In this document: positions 8,249 through 18,884 of the stretch, piece after piece
How positions within the stretch are numbered: position 1 is the stretch's first letter
Layout of the letters: each line of letters begins with the position of its first letter
Assembly (NCBI GenBank): GCA_002077045.2
Contig: KZ111185.1
Span: forward strand, 1-22,678
Source of the DNA: Rachicladosporium sp. CCFEE 5018
Lineage: Eukaryota; Ascomycota; Dothideomycetes; Cladosporiales; Cladosporiaceae
Direction: 5' to 3'
DNA: 22,678 nucleotides
Notes under the pieces: model-generated
Seen by the model: the letters and a program-made list of their open reading frames with translations, nothing else
Told to the model about the DNA's origin: nothing
Databases searched by the model: none
Translations under genes and position numbers: made by a program

Positions 8249-9172
8249 ATGAAGCCACAAATGCCCACGACTCTCGTCCTCGGTGCCGGAGAGCTCGGAC
8301 TTGCTGTCATCGAAGGGCTCATGGCGTTGAAAGATAGACACCCTGGACTGTTCAGCGTCCTCGTGCGACTACCTACCACCGAAGCTGCAAGACGTACTAT
8401 TCAATCACTCAGGAACAAGAATATTGACATTGTGCACGCGGACTTGGCAACTAACACCGTGGATGATCTTGCGGCGACTTTCACCAACTATGATACTGTC
8501 ATCTGCTGCACCGGCTTCGTCGGTGGCCCAGGAACGCAGCGCAAGATCACTGCTGCCGTGTTGAAGGCTGAAGTCAAGCGTTACGTGCCATGGCAATTTG
8601 GAGTCGACTACGACATTATTGGACGAGGCAGCGGTCAGAGTGTCTGGGATGAGCAAGCCGATGTGCGTGACATGTTGCGTGGCCAATCCGCTATCAACTG
8701 GATCATTATCTCCACAGGCATGTTCACGAGCTTTTTGTTTGAGCCTGCCTTTGGGGTAGTAGACCTTGCGAAGGGACAGGTCAATGCACTCGGGAGCTGG
8801 GACTATCGTCTTACTGTCACGACCCCTGAGGATATCGGACGACTTACCGCTGCTATACTTGCGCATGAGCCTCAGATACGGGAGGAAGTGATTTACATTG
8901 CTGGCGATACCTTCACATACGCCCAGCTTGCTGACATGGTAGATATCCATCTCGGTCGCAAGATCGAGAGGAATCTGTGGGATATTGAGCATCTACGATC
9001 GGAAGTTGCAGCGAACCCGAATGATGGGATTCGGAAGTACCACCTTGCATTCGCGCGCGATAGTGGTGTCGCATGGGACAAGGCAAGCACCTTTAACGCT
9101 GAGCAGAGCATTGTGGTGACGGATGTACCAACCTGGCTGCGTCAAGTGAAAGATGCGCAGTCTAGAGCGTAG
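8249..9172 (+). CDS. NmrA-like / isoflavone-reductase-like NAD(P)-binding protein
   Basis: Single-exon gene of 307 residues. The frame extends upstream to a TTG at 8204; the first ATG (MKPQMPTTLV) is the credible start. It has an N-terminal Rossmann fold with GAGELG at 12-17 in place of the common GxxGxxG spacing, VLVR at 37-40 where the NADP phosphate would be bound, DTVICCTGFVGG at 82-93, and the NmrA-type core RYVPWQFGVDYD at 111-122, followed by the substrate-side segment WIIISTGMFTSFLFEP at 151-166. The family includes NADPH-dependent phenylcoumaran/isoflavone reductases and redox-sensing regulators such as NmrA. The PWQFGVDYD segment and the enzyme neighbours favour a reductase, but substrate and reaction are unknown. 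It is divergently arranged with the monooxygenase gene. Confidence 0.88.
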   Translation: MKPQMPTTLVLGAGELGLAVIEGLMALKDRHPGLFSVLVRLPTTEAARRTIQSLRNKNIDIVHADLATNTVDDLAATFTNYDTVICCTGFVGGPGTQRKITAAVLKAEVKRYVPWQFGVDYDIIGRGSGQSVWDEQADVRDMLRGQSAINWIIISTGMFTSFLFEPAFGVVDLAKGQVNALGSWDYRLTVTTPEDIGRLTAAILAHEPQIREEVIYIAGDTFTYAQLADMVDIHLGRKIERNLWDIEHLRSEVAANPNDGIRKYHLAFARDSGVAWDKASTFNAEQSIVVTDVPTWLRQVKDAQSRA

Positions 9173-9845
9173 GTTGGGGACACCGTGATGCGAGAGTGTC
9201 ATTGAGTTGTATACTTATGTTCAGCATCCAACGACAGCTCTAAAGAAGGCTTGTCTGGTAGTCCTGGTATGGGTAGAGTGTGATCGGCGCTCTCACGGGA
9301 GATGCAATGCGCCTCAACGACCAAAACTCGGTTACCCCACATTGATGTACAAACTCATGATACACACGGCGCCATTACAGCTCAGCTCATGGAACATATG
9401 GTAATAGTAGCCAATACCTGAAGGTGGCGCACAGGTCATGAGAATGACTTCGAGCTGTTACCCCAGCCTGGCTGCCGCCACATGTGTGCTCCAGCTTCTA
9501 GATCCAAGCCACGCTGAACTTTAGGCTTTCACCCACACAGCTGCTGAATCTCTCTCGCGCGATACAGCCTGTCACAAATAGGAACTCCATGCGGACACGG
9601 CGCTGAGCTCTGCCACGTGGGAACTGTGGCTGCCTGAGAGCGTTGCTCTCGCTGTTAAACAGCCAGAGGTACCACAAACCTTGTCGCCGCGCTCCCCATC
9701 AGGCCATGGAAAGATGGACCATATAAGTCAGGGCCAAGTACCCTTTCGCGTCCTGCTCCTCCTTTTGTTCTTCACCCACAGAGTCAATAAAAATCTACCA
9801 ACTACTTCCATCTCTTAACACTTGTCAACCCCACCAAATCCCATC
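9173..9845. other. Intergenic region: promoter of the SnoaL-like gene
   Basis: No gene is seen. A CACGTG E-box palindrome lies at 9614-9619, and GAGAGC/GCTCTC near 9640 can form a small hairpin. A TATA-like motif is listed separately. The CT-rich stretch just before the start codon is typical of fungal leaders. Confidence 0.5.
9722..9727 (+). promoter_or_regulatory. TATA-like element of the SnoaL-like gene
   Basis: The sequence ACCATATAAGTCAGG contains TATAAG 118 bp before the start codon. The distance allows a leader of roughly 90 nt. The assignment is by position and motif only. Confidence 0.4.
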
Positions 9846-10464
9846 ATGCCTACCGCCCAAGCTTTCGTCCATGACGGCAACTGGGATGCCGAGACCGACG
9901 GCAACCAGGCCATGAAGTTCATGGGAAACTACACTCGGAATTACGTTGACAATCGTGATTTTATGAAGGCAGACGCGAAGATCTTTGACAAGTGGCACAC
10001 CAAGGACTTTGTCTTCCAGAAGTCCGACGGCACGCGGACCTCAGGTGCAGACGACACGGCGAAGGCATTGCAGGAGGTTTATGCAATCTTTTCTGGAGGT
10101 CATAAGCACAGGCCGACCTCTCTGGCTTGCTGGTAAGTCTGACTGTCTTGTCAAAGCCTTCAGTGGCTGTTCGTGCCGCTCACCACATTGTTGTAGGGAT
10201 GAGAAGGATGGCTCAATAACCATGTTTGGCCATGCCAAGGTTTATGTCGGATTCGAGGGCCACGACAAAACCGTCACCGACGATGATGGCGACAAGTGGA
10301 ACGCCGTCATGGAGGGTGGCTTCCGATTCTGGTACGTGAAGGACGAGAGCGGCGTTGATGGGATCAAGATCAAGGAAACGCGCATCTATGCCGATCCGAT
10401 GCCGGCCATTGGCTATGCGCTGAAGAACGGAATCCTCTCGCCGAAGGACCTGGGACTGGCTTGA
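9846..10464 (+). CDS. SnoaL/NTF2-like fold protein (two exons)
   Basis: Exons 9846-10132 and 10197-10464 are joined across a 64-bp intron (GTAAGT donor, CTCAC branch site, TTGTAG acceptor), giving 184 residues. Splicing turns TG|G into a Trp codon and restores the frame as SLACWDEKDGSITMFGHAK. The start MPTAQAFVHDGNWD is the first ATG; an upstream TTG at 9822 was ignored. The protein has the pattern of a cone-shaped alpha+beta barrel: N-terminal helices (MKFMGNYTRNYVDNRDF), a short FVFQKSDGTR strand, then strands SITMFGHAKVYVGF and GFRFWYVKDE, and KIKETRIYADPMPAI near the end. There is no signal peptide. Fungal members include both enzymes (cyclases, dehydratases) and proteins of unknown role; catalytic residues cannot be assigned. 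It lies beside the monooxygenase and NmrA-like genes and may act with them. Its stop is 68 bp from that of the convergent phosphatase gene. Confidence 0.85.
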
Positions 10465-10532
10465 GTAGACTCGATTTTTAGGTAGCGCTGTATGATCAAC
10501 TATGTGTCTTGCTACCGCTGTGCTTCTCCCGC

Positions 10533-12857
10533 TCACGACGCAGTGTCATTGTACCCGACACCTTGTCCAACAGGGCAGTTCGGGACATTCTTCTGCCAGT
10601 CTGGCGCAATCTGCGCGTATACAGGCAAGTACGAGTTCGTCGTGAAGGTCTCTGGCAGGTAGTAAGCCACTTCGGCGACAGTGAACGTGGTCGCGCCGAG
10701 GTTGTTGAGCGCAGTCACGACGTTCTTCGCGATGTAGTCGAGAAACACTAGATCGACGGTGGCGGGAGTGCTTGAGTTCGACGGAAAGCTGCCATTGGCC
10801 GAGAAGTAGTCAGGGTAGCTACAGCCCGTGTCAGCAAGAATCGCAAGGGTCAGTGTAAGGGTTTACTTACGAGTAAGACGGAATGCGCGAATGTACGGTA
10901 TCATCACCGTCGCTTCCAAAGTCATCCTTGGTGACGTAGCCAGGAGTCACAGTATTCTGGCGACGCACAATACGCCCAAGTGAGCGCTTGCTCAGGCTCG
11001 ACTGCGCCATCGCGGGATCTGTGCATGCATCCGACGGTAGCGACGGGTTGTAGAAGTCAAAGTCTCTGCTTTGAAGCGATCGCTTGTCTGCGAACCCACC
11101 GCCGTTCAGTATGCCGAGGACTTTTGAAGCATCCGCGTAAGGCACGTTTGGAAGATACTGGAATGCGTCGGTAAATGGCGAGACGATGAAGGAGTCATCG
11201 TAAGTAAACGGTCCCTTAGTCAGATCGAAGCGCACACTGCCGGTGTTCAGGATAATGATGCGTGGGATTGCTGCCCTTGTCTTGTTGACCACAACCGCAG
11301 ACAAGGCCTTTGTGAGCACGCTGTAAATGCTGCCGTTTGAGAGGAAGGGCGCACAAGACTCGCACCATGTCTGTGGCGCACAGCCATACAATGCAGTGAG
11401 GTTGAGCTCCTTACGAGTGGCGGTAATCTCAGATGTGACGGACAAGCCCTTCTTGATGTCGAATGTGCGAACCTGACTTCCTGCGGCGTGATACTCGAAG
11501 CTCAGACGGTTCCAGTCGAGATAGCGGCGAGAGTAGACCAAGTTCGACGGAGTGGTTGAGATCTGCAGAGCGGCGGTCGCAGTGCTTGAGCCGTTAACCT
11601 TTACAGCCTTCTGTGTCGGGTTTGGTACACCCACTGGGTTGGCGCAACCCCGGTAGGAGGAGCTTTGGAGCCCACTCATCGATAGCCAGCCAAGAGTCTC
11701 GCAATATCGCCCAGACTCCAATGCTGTCGACTTATCGTCGTACACTGCGAAGTCGCGAATGTGAGAGTGTCCGCCGAAGAATTGCACCGGAGCATTAGGC
11801 TTGACGGCTCGGATAGCGTTGAACACTGTTTTGAACGTTGAGCTCTTGTCTGTAGGCCTTGCTGGGTTGTGGCCAGTGACCAGATACAGATCGACTGGTC
11901 GCTTGTCATGGAGAGCATTCTGGAACCAAGTCTGATTTACCATTGTGGCTGCTGGAATGACTTTGCTGGCGTTGCTGTTGCCAGTGAAGTCAAAGAGCAC
12001 TCCAAATGCCATAATTCTGAGGCCATGCTCCGTCTTGAAGTATCTGTGCGTGTGCCCGATATACTCGAACTGAGAAGTAGCAGGGTTGAGTATCTGTACG
12101 TTGCTGGTAAGGTAGCGATCGCCATAGTGGCGACTGAAGTTGTAGAAATGCTCGTATGCAATGTCGGAGATGTAAAGCTCGTGGTTGCCAATCGTCAAGA
12201 TGTCGTAGTCGATGTTCTGCAGTAATCTTAGCGTTGAACTGTTCGCAAGGGCAGACAGGCTGTCAACATACCTCGAAGATCGGGTTGCTGAGTACGCCAT
12301 TAGGGGAAGTAGCGTCAGACAAGCCAGCACCGTCGTGCAAGTCCTGCATCCATTTGTCAGTTCACGGTGCTCATACCATCATACCCAAGTCCGTTCTTAC
12401 ACCAGTATCGACGAGCAGCAGATCTACATCGTACGCCTTCGCCTTCTTCTTCATATCCTTGGCAAAGGACACAAAGTCGCCCCAATCGGCGCCATAGTTC
12501 TTCTCCTTGAGATGCCCCTCCAGCCATCCTGGGACGAATGTCAGCCAGCTGGGTCAAGATCTGTGCGAAGGAACGTCTCTCACCATGAGTATCGGTGGTG
12601 TGAAGGAAGTTTAGCTGACCCCTGTCATGCGCGAATGCTGTTAGAACACTCCACGGAGATAATCTGTCTATCCCTCTGCTCACTCACCATGCCAATGCCG
12701 CACGTGGCGAAGATGTGGCGTTCTGCGACTCAGGCTGCATACGACGAACGTTTCTCGTAAGGACGACATCTCGCTCTGGATGCTCACAGCTCTCGCATGC
12801 AAGGGTAACGCTACTCAGTAGCCCGACGAAGGCGCTACCTGTAAGAGACAAACGCAT
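10533..12857 (-). CDS. Secreted metallophosphatase / 5'-nucleotidase-like protein (six exons)
   Basis: Exons, 5' to 3' on the minus strand: 12857-12688, 12621-12584, 12528-12401, 12343-12272, 12216-10871, 10818-10533. The five introns are 52-66 bp with good donors; branch sites such as TCTAAC and GCTGAC are clear in most. The joined frame is 679 residues with no internal stop. It begins with a signal peptide (MRLSLTGSAFVGLLSSVTLA). The calcineurin-like domain has metal-binding motifs DTHG at 67-70, VDTGDLHDG at 109-117, GNHE at 146-149, TGHNP at 250-254 and GGHSH at 284-288. The 5'-nucleotidase C-terminal domain follows, with NTGSVRFDLTKGPFTYDDSF at 460-479. Several NxS/T sites suggest N-glycosylation. 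Dibasic sites KR at 514-515 and 546-547 and RR at 554-555 may be cut by a Kex2-like protease. The architecture is that of fungal UshA-like proteins related to yeast YHR202W. Release of phosphate from an extracellular or vacuolar nucleotide-like substrate is inferred. Confidence 0.92.
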
Positions 12858-15800
12858 CGTGACAACAGGACAGCTCAGTGATCAGGACAAGGATACCAAG
12901 CTTCGTAAAGAGCTTGAAAGCAGCAAGAAGAAGCTTACAGTACCGTGGCAGTGGCTGCAACGTATATGCACATGCAGGAAGACAGTCGCTCGGACCTGTC
13001 AAACTCCAGAAGCAACTTTCATGACGCCTGTGTGCAAACAGCGCGACCTCCAAGAGCGTTATCTTGAAGCACGTGGGTACGAGAGGCTGGCTGCTGCAAG
13101 GCGAACAGGCATCTAGCGCCGCGATCTTCAGGACGAGGTGGAGAACCTGCCAGTCCTGGCCTGGCGTGATGCAGGATTGAGCCGCAACGGCAGGGCAGAC
13201 CCGATCTTGGTTTACGCAGTGCTGTGGCTGGCTTGTGAGATATTCACGTCGAGCTCGCTCTTAACTAGCGAAGTCAACGCCGCTGGAGGAGGTGGACTCC
13301 GCAGCGGGTAGGAGAAAGAAGATCCATCAGACAGGAAACGGCAGGCTGGGATGTCCGAGACAAGCCTTCGGCATCCCCAATATGGTCCGGCAAGCTTCAT
13401 CTTGGCGATGCCTCCTCACACCGCTGCGCTGACTGAGGATATGACTTCTTGTCTGTAAGCTGCATGTTGCCGGCAGTTTCAAGCGGACCGCATCGGACTT
13501 TAATGCGTTGCATTGGATCAGGAGGATCCGGTCGTGTGCCCGAGCTGTTTCATGATGGACATCAGGGCAGACCGCAGTAGCTGAGCAACAGCACAGAAGT
13601 CCAGTGGTCAGACCACCATTCGCTTCCAAGACAGGATCAAGTACCTGAAATCTGGATCGGAGCTATGAGAACGTTTTCTGGTCCTGACCAATAGGGGAAG
13701 TCGGTAATGCGATGTCTGACAGTTCATAGCATCGAGGGCAAGGCGTGCCAGTCGCCAGCTAGCCAGTATTCCAAGTTTACTGTCCTCGCGATTGAGTGCT
13801 GATAGCGCCCGAGGATACGTCTCGTAGAGAGATGATTGGTGATTGGAAGAGAAGTACGCTGCCGGCGAGCAAAGAGGTCTGCGGCTCCTGCAGACGGCGT
13901 GCTTCTCAAAATCACTGGACCTTGATGCTGGAGCTTCCGGACAAGATGGGACAGGGCTGGTCGTTGTGCGCTGTCGATACTGGTCCCAAGAAGTCAATTC
14001 TCCTACTGTGGTATCGAGGGCTTGGGACTCGTCTCTGAAACAATTGCGGCGCATGCTCTTGCTCTTGATAGGCTCACTTGTATTGCCGGTCCAATGCAGA
14101 GCCTCGTCGATCTGCGGTGAGGTATACAAGCGCTTGAACGAGGCGGTGGGAGTCTGTTGCCGTAGGCATTGGACGAGCGCCTTTCGTAGAGGTCTTACAT
14201 CTGGCGGTAGAAAAGCACTGCCTCATCATCCGTCCCGCCGGGCTTTAGAGCGCGGATCCACGGCAAGATACCTGCAGCTCTCGATGGTCTGGGGCAGGTG
14301 ATCGCGCTCTGGCTTGGCCGATGTCAACCAGAAGAGGAAGGCCTGCTAGGTATCGCTGGCGGTAAGACGCTGCGGCAATCCCAGCCGTCGCACTAGGACA
14401 GTCATTCATATGGAGCGGCATCCTCCGGTATCCGCACCAGATCTGACCGAATGGCGACCCAAGCTGTTGCATCACCCTCCGAAAATGAGGTACATCCACT
14501 GTGGCAGCGCGTTCTCCCGGCGTGCGTGCGAGTACCAAGTGGCAAGTGATCTGGGTTGTGCTCGATGCTGGCGAGTCCGATGAACTTCTTGGCTCTTTGC
14601 CTCGTATCCGGGTCTCAGCTTCCTGCGGTTCTAATGGTGCATGCGGCACACCGGAGTAGTGATACTGTGGCCTGGCCGTTATGCGATGGTGCGATTATGC
14701 CCAACATCAGCAGACCCTCCCATGTGTAAGCCTCAGGGGCGGTGGCTCGGATCGCGCAATCACGTCTGAGTGTGGTCGATGTCCACATGCGTTCGCGCGA
14801 GCGCCTTGCAGCATGCTGGTGAATGCAAGGGGTGGCTTCTTAGTTTGGCATTTTAGTACTACATCTGTTGCAGTGGTAGTCAGGTACCTACTGCTCCGCA
14901 CGCATGCTCGTTGTATAGCACGTCTGGCGGACTTATTCAAGAATCATCAAGACCACGCGTGTGTCGAACGAGAAAAGCATTTGGGGTAGTGCTGTGAATG
15001 TGGCACGTCGCGCCTCAAGGGCATAGGGGACGACTACGCGAGGAAACTCCATCACACAGTGAGGTCCTTTACAGTCTGGCAAAGTTCTGCGCTTCCAGTG
15101 TGGCTTTGTAAGCACCCAAAGAACTACTGCATGATGCAGTCCCAAGCCTCCTGGTGGGAACTCGAGACTACAATCTGCGCGTTGGCTATCACGGTCCTGT
15201 CCATGGCCATGGAGCTGCTCTCAACTGATTCGCGTGGCTGATCGCTCAGTGCGAGACATTTCAGCCCTTGAATGCAGACTGTAGACCCTGCTGGTCGCCA
15301 CGGTCATGCTATCTCGTCGACGACTGTCGACTCGAGTCTTCCAACCATTACGCTTGTGCATCTCGACGTAGCACCGCCGCTGTTGTGTGCGTTTGTGACG
15401 CCTATCATGTCATGCTGGGCAGTATCCGTTGATTTCCACCTCTTGCTGCGCTCGGTCTGGATGTTGGGATGCGGAAGCTACCTTGTGCTGTCTTGATCTC
15501 GTCTTGCTTGAGTCTGTGTTCTTCTGCGAGTCGTTGCGGCTTTGCGATTCTGCATCTCGACTCATGAGCCGTGGATCGTCAGCAGCGTGTCGACAGTATG
15601 CAGTAGATGGCATGCTACCGGTCAGTGAGTGGAAGGTCTTCAGTCGGTGCGAGGCAGGCCCGTCGTCGAAGCATCTCCTCCACCCAAGTGCCGCGTCAGC
15701 AGGTGGCTTCACAGTACCGAGCTTGTCCATACTACGCACATAAGGCCTAATCACTGTGCGGCGGAGTCGATAGCTGCAGACTCTCACGCCTTGGACGGCG

Positions 15801-17482
15801 GGATACACGACGACGTGAGACCTCACTACGTCTACGAGTCCAACACGTCACAAGCACGAGCAAAGGAGAAGCAGGAGACTCTTCTCCAGCATCTGGCAGT
15901 AGCCAGAAGACTGATGAAAAGGTGTTGGTGTCGCCAAAGGCAACGGTGTATATCAGAAATTAGGCCGTCAGGAGCCACCCTGTGGTTCACCCTGCCGCGC
16001 TGTGCAATGCATTGGAGTTCACCAGGTGGTCAGCAATGGTGAGCGCCAGACCACCCCAGCTGCAGCCCGTCCCCCGCTGCCGCCGCCGCTATGAAAGAAA
16101 AAGAAGAAGAGAAGAGGAAGAGGGAAGAAGTTGAGGGACTAAATACCCTGCGGAGGACGAATGCCAAGCCGCACAATCACAACACATCGCTTAGTCCAGC
16201 GCTAGACCTGATCTGAGGGCTGCCAGTACGTCACGTGTACTGGGCAGCGATGTGGGAGGGTCCTCGGGAGATAGAAGGCACGGTTGTCAGTACGCAGGTC
16301 GCTGCTGAGCGTCCAGCAGACTTGAGCATCGCTGCAATCCATACTCAAGCAAGCAGAATCAGAGGGCGCGTACTCGCAACAATTGGGGACGAGCCTGAAC
16401 CTGTTGCAGCGATCTAAGCCCTTGATCGCTGGCTTCAGTTGCGTTACAAGGCTCCTTGAAACTCGAGGGACAGTCATGTGCGCTTGTGTATCGCAACAGC
16501 AGTTGCGACGACTCCGCGCTGTGCGGTCCACATGTCAATGCTTCGAGAACGTTGTCGGACTGATGCAGAGCCATCGCTCAGGTGCAGCGTGAGCCTGAGC
16601 ATGATGGCGAGCAAGATGCAATTTGTGACACCTAGACGGTCGAAGCACGGAATTCCTACTTGTTTGATCTGCCGAAGGACCGGGAATAACGATTACGAGT
16701 CTACTGCAGGGGCCGTCCAAGCAAGTGCGATAGCTCGACCGCCAATCCTCGGTGAGATCACGGCCGTCGCAGGCCGGAAGTAGAACGAAAGCGCGGTGTG
16801 GCACGGTCATTTAACGGTAGCGTTGTGGGCGAGAGCATAGCATCGAACTAGCGTGTACGCCAACTATCACTCACCGACACTGCACGGAAGCTGCATTGGT
16901 CAGACCTACTCATGGCGGGCGAAGAGGCGGTCTCGAGTTTTGCACAATTCAATAAGCAAAGTTGTGCCAAGTGTTGTGCAAGCTCCTGGGTATGGTTTGG
17001 AGCGATAAGGGATCATGCGAAAGGACTCAGGGCCACGACACGACTTGGAAGCCATTACCTTGGTCTCAATATCGACGTGGTGCCTCATGTTCGACTCTGG
17101 TGTCGCCGTCGCTGCCGTTCCATGCCTGGCAGAATCTCAATGAGCCTCCAGGAAGGACAGTCAATGCTGGCTTACGCTTCCATGATTTGTGTTCTTCGAT
17201 CGAGCAATGAACGGGATGTATCTATCTCAACAACGGTCCACTTTGCTGCACTCCGCGACGTCGCCATCGCTCTTGAGTGAGCCGAGCTCGGTCGGATTGG
17301 TCGTTGCATGTAAAGCCCTCACTTCGGTACCATCACTTGCTCCGTGTCATCTGTGTAGCACTCTTACATGGCAAGCGGATAGCACTTTCCTCCCTTGTTC
17401 CCCAATCAATGTCCTCACTTCCCTTCCGTCTTCGATCTCTCCATCCCACAAGAAACCAGTGGCACCTCCTTTACGCCTAATC
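12858..17482. other. 4.6-kb interval without a supported gene
   Basis: Both strands were read. Open frames here are at most about 170 codons, overlap one another in several frames, are rich in Arg, Ser and Cys, show no domain motif and lack convincing introns that would join them. Base composition is similar to the surrounding genes, so there is no AT-rich RIP signature, and no transposase, reverse transcriptase or terminal repeat was recognised. A homopurine tract (listed separately) stands out. The ends should contain the promoters of the phosphatase and BTB genes; the CT-rich leader before 17483 is typical of a fungal promoter. A lineage-specific gene or non-coding RNA cannot be excluded. 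Confidence 0.5.
16093..16130 (+). repeat. 38-nt homopurine tract
   Basis: An unbroken run of A and G (GAAAGAAAAAGAAGAAGAGA...) follows a C-rich, CCG-repeat segment (CCGCTGCCGCCGCCGCT). Homopurine/homopyrimidine tracts can form triplex DNA or exclude nucleosomes. It may be part of a promoter. A 41-codon ATG frame through it is not a convincing gene. Confidence 0.7.
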
Positions 17483-18884
17483 ATGTCTCGTCGCGAGCAT
17501 TACCAGATGATCGACCGCATGTACGGACCAGAAGCCGGGCCCAAAAACGACTTCCCTACCTTCACCGAGGGCGATGTGCTCATAACGATCACCTCCAGTC
17601 GTAGCTACAAGCTGCACTCAGATCACCTCCGCCGCTCGTCAGGGCTGTTCGATAATGTCCTCGATAAGACCCACGCCACAACGCTGAGTGAAGAGGCACA
17701 GAAGCAAGGTAACACGATACGCTACCACTTGGTGCTGGCGGAGGACACAGACAATGGTGCCGTGCCAGAAGGGTTGTATGAGTCGCCCATCCATCTTCTC
17801 AAGGCGGTCGAGCTCGATAGGTTCGGCAAGCCTATCACTGATGTAACGCAGCTTGAGCTCGCCACCGAGAGTCAGGTTGTGATGGTGAGTTGGCCGTCAT
17901 TGACAACACTTTAAACTGCTACTCACTAAGGACCGTAGGCATGGGACCAGGTTTTCGGCGCCTTCTACAATCGCCCCCTCGACATTGGCGACGATAACAA
18001 AGACAACATCGACTTCATCCTCGAGCTTGCCATGGAAGTCTTGAAGATTGCTGAGTACCTTCAATGCGTGCGTACCTCATCACATCGTACACAACATCAC
18101 CACTCGACCTCTCACACCCTCACAGATCAAGCTCATCTCCCCCCTCATAACCAACACCCTCCTCGCCCTCTCCCAAACCCTGCACCGCAGCATAGCCACC
18201 AACCCAGCTCCCTGGCTCGACTTCGCCTACCGCCTTCAATCCCGCAAGCTCTTCCGCGAAGCCCTCATCCACGGCGCAGGCTGCTACAACACCCCGCAAG
18301 TCCAATCAGCAATCCACTCCAACAGCCTCGCGCCCAGCGTCGTAACGCTGCTCGAGCACAAAGCCTCGCTTCTCCGAGACCTCTCCCGTCGCCTCCAGAC
18401 TCAGCTGATAACATGGTACCCGGAGCAACTCCAGCGTGCGAAGACTGTCGGCCGCGCAGACCGCGATTCCATCGGCCGCGCCTCCTACGGCAACGACATA
18501 CTCAACTGGATGGCCCTCTCCGTCTTCCGCCACTGGCTCTCCCAAATGATCTGCAACGACAAAACGCACCACGCCGCCGACATGGGCTACTCGTTCTTCC
18601 TGCTCATCTCCCGCGGTGGAGACAGCTACTTAGATCGCAGCGTCGTGCAGAGCTTTCATGATTACTTTCCTATGAGTCAGAAGGGCGAGGCTGTGCTTGA
18701 GGGACGGTTGGCGGAGATCAAGGGCTTTGCGAGGGAGTTGGTGGGGGATGCGTTGGGGAACGCTAGTCAGCTTGAGATCGTGGGGCGCGGGTGGGAGGTG
18801 GGGCATATGTGTTGTGTTGTTGTGGGGGAGGGGGATTATCCTTGGGAGAATGTTGAGGTGGTGTCTGAAGAGGGGAATGCATAG
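17483..18884 (+). CDS. BTB/POZ-domain protein, fungal family (three exons)
   Basis: Exons 17483-17884, 17939-18067 and 18126-18884 are joined across introns of 54 bp (GTGAGT, CACTAAG branch site) and 58 bp (GTGCGT...CACAG). Both introns fall between codons. The product has 429 residues. The start is MSRREHYQMIDRMYGPEAGP; the open frame continues upstream to 17189 but that part has no protein-like pattern and lies in a CT-rich leader. FPTFTEGDVLITITSSRSYK at 24-43 followed by LHSDHLRRSSGLFDNVL matches the start of a BTB fold (conserved D, then LHSDxLRxxSxxF). After a loop, AWDQVFGAFYNRPLDI at 135-150 and LELAMEVLKIAEYLQC at 162-177 complete it. The C-terminal helical region has no named motif. 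Such proteins often mediate dimerisation or act as cullin-3 adaptors; no such partner is evident here. The third exon changes codon style: the first part is C-ending, the last 200 bp is G/T-rich. Confidence 0.88.

Noticed and set aside
13608..14129. 173-codon minus-strand open frame
   Set aside because: No domain, overlapping plus-strand frames of similar length, no splice support.
14245..14649. 134-codon minus-strand open frame
   Set aside because: Low-information composition (Arg, Ser, Pro) and no recognisable motif.
15410..15826. 138-codon minus-strand open frame
   Set aside because: No motif; frames on the other strand are equally long.
16091..16216. ATG frame MKEKEEEKRKREEVEG through the purine tract
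   Set aside because: Only 41 codons and the composition is dictated by the purine repeat.
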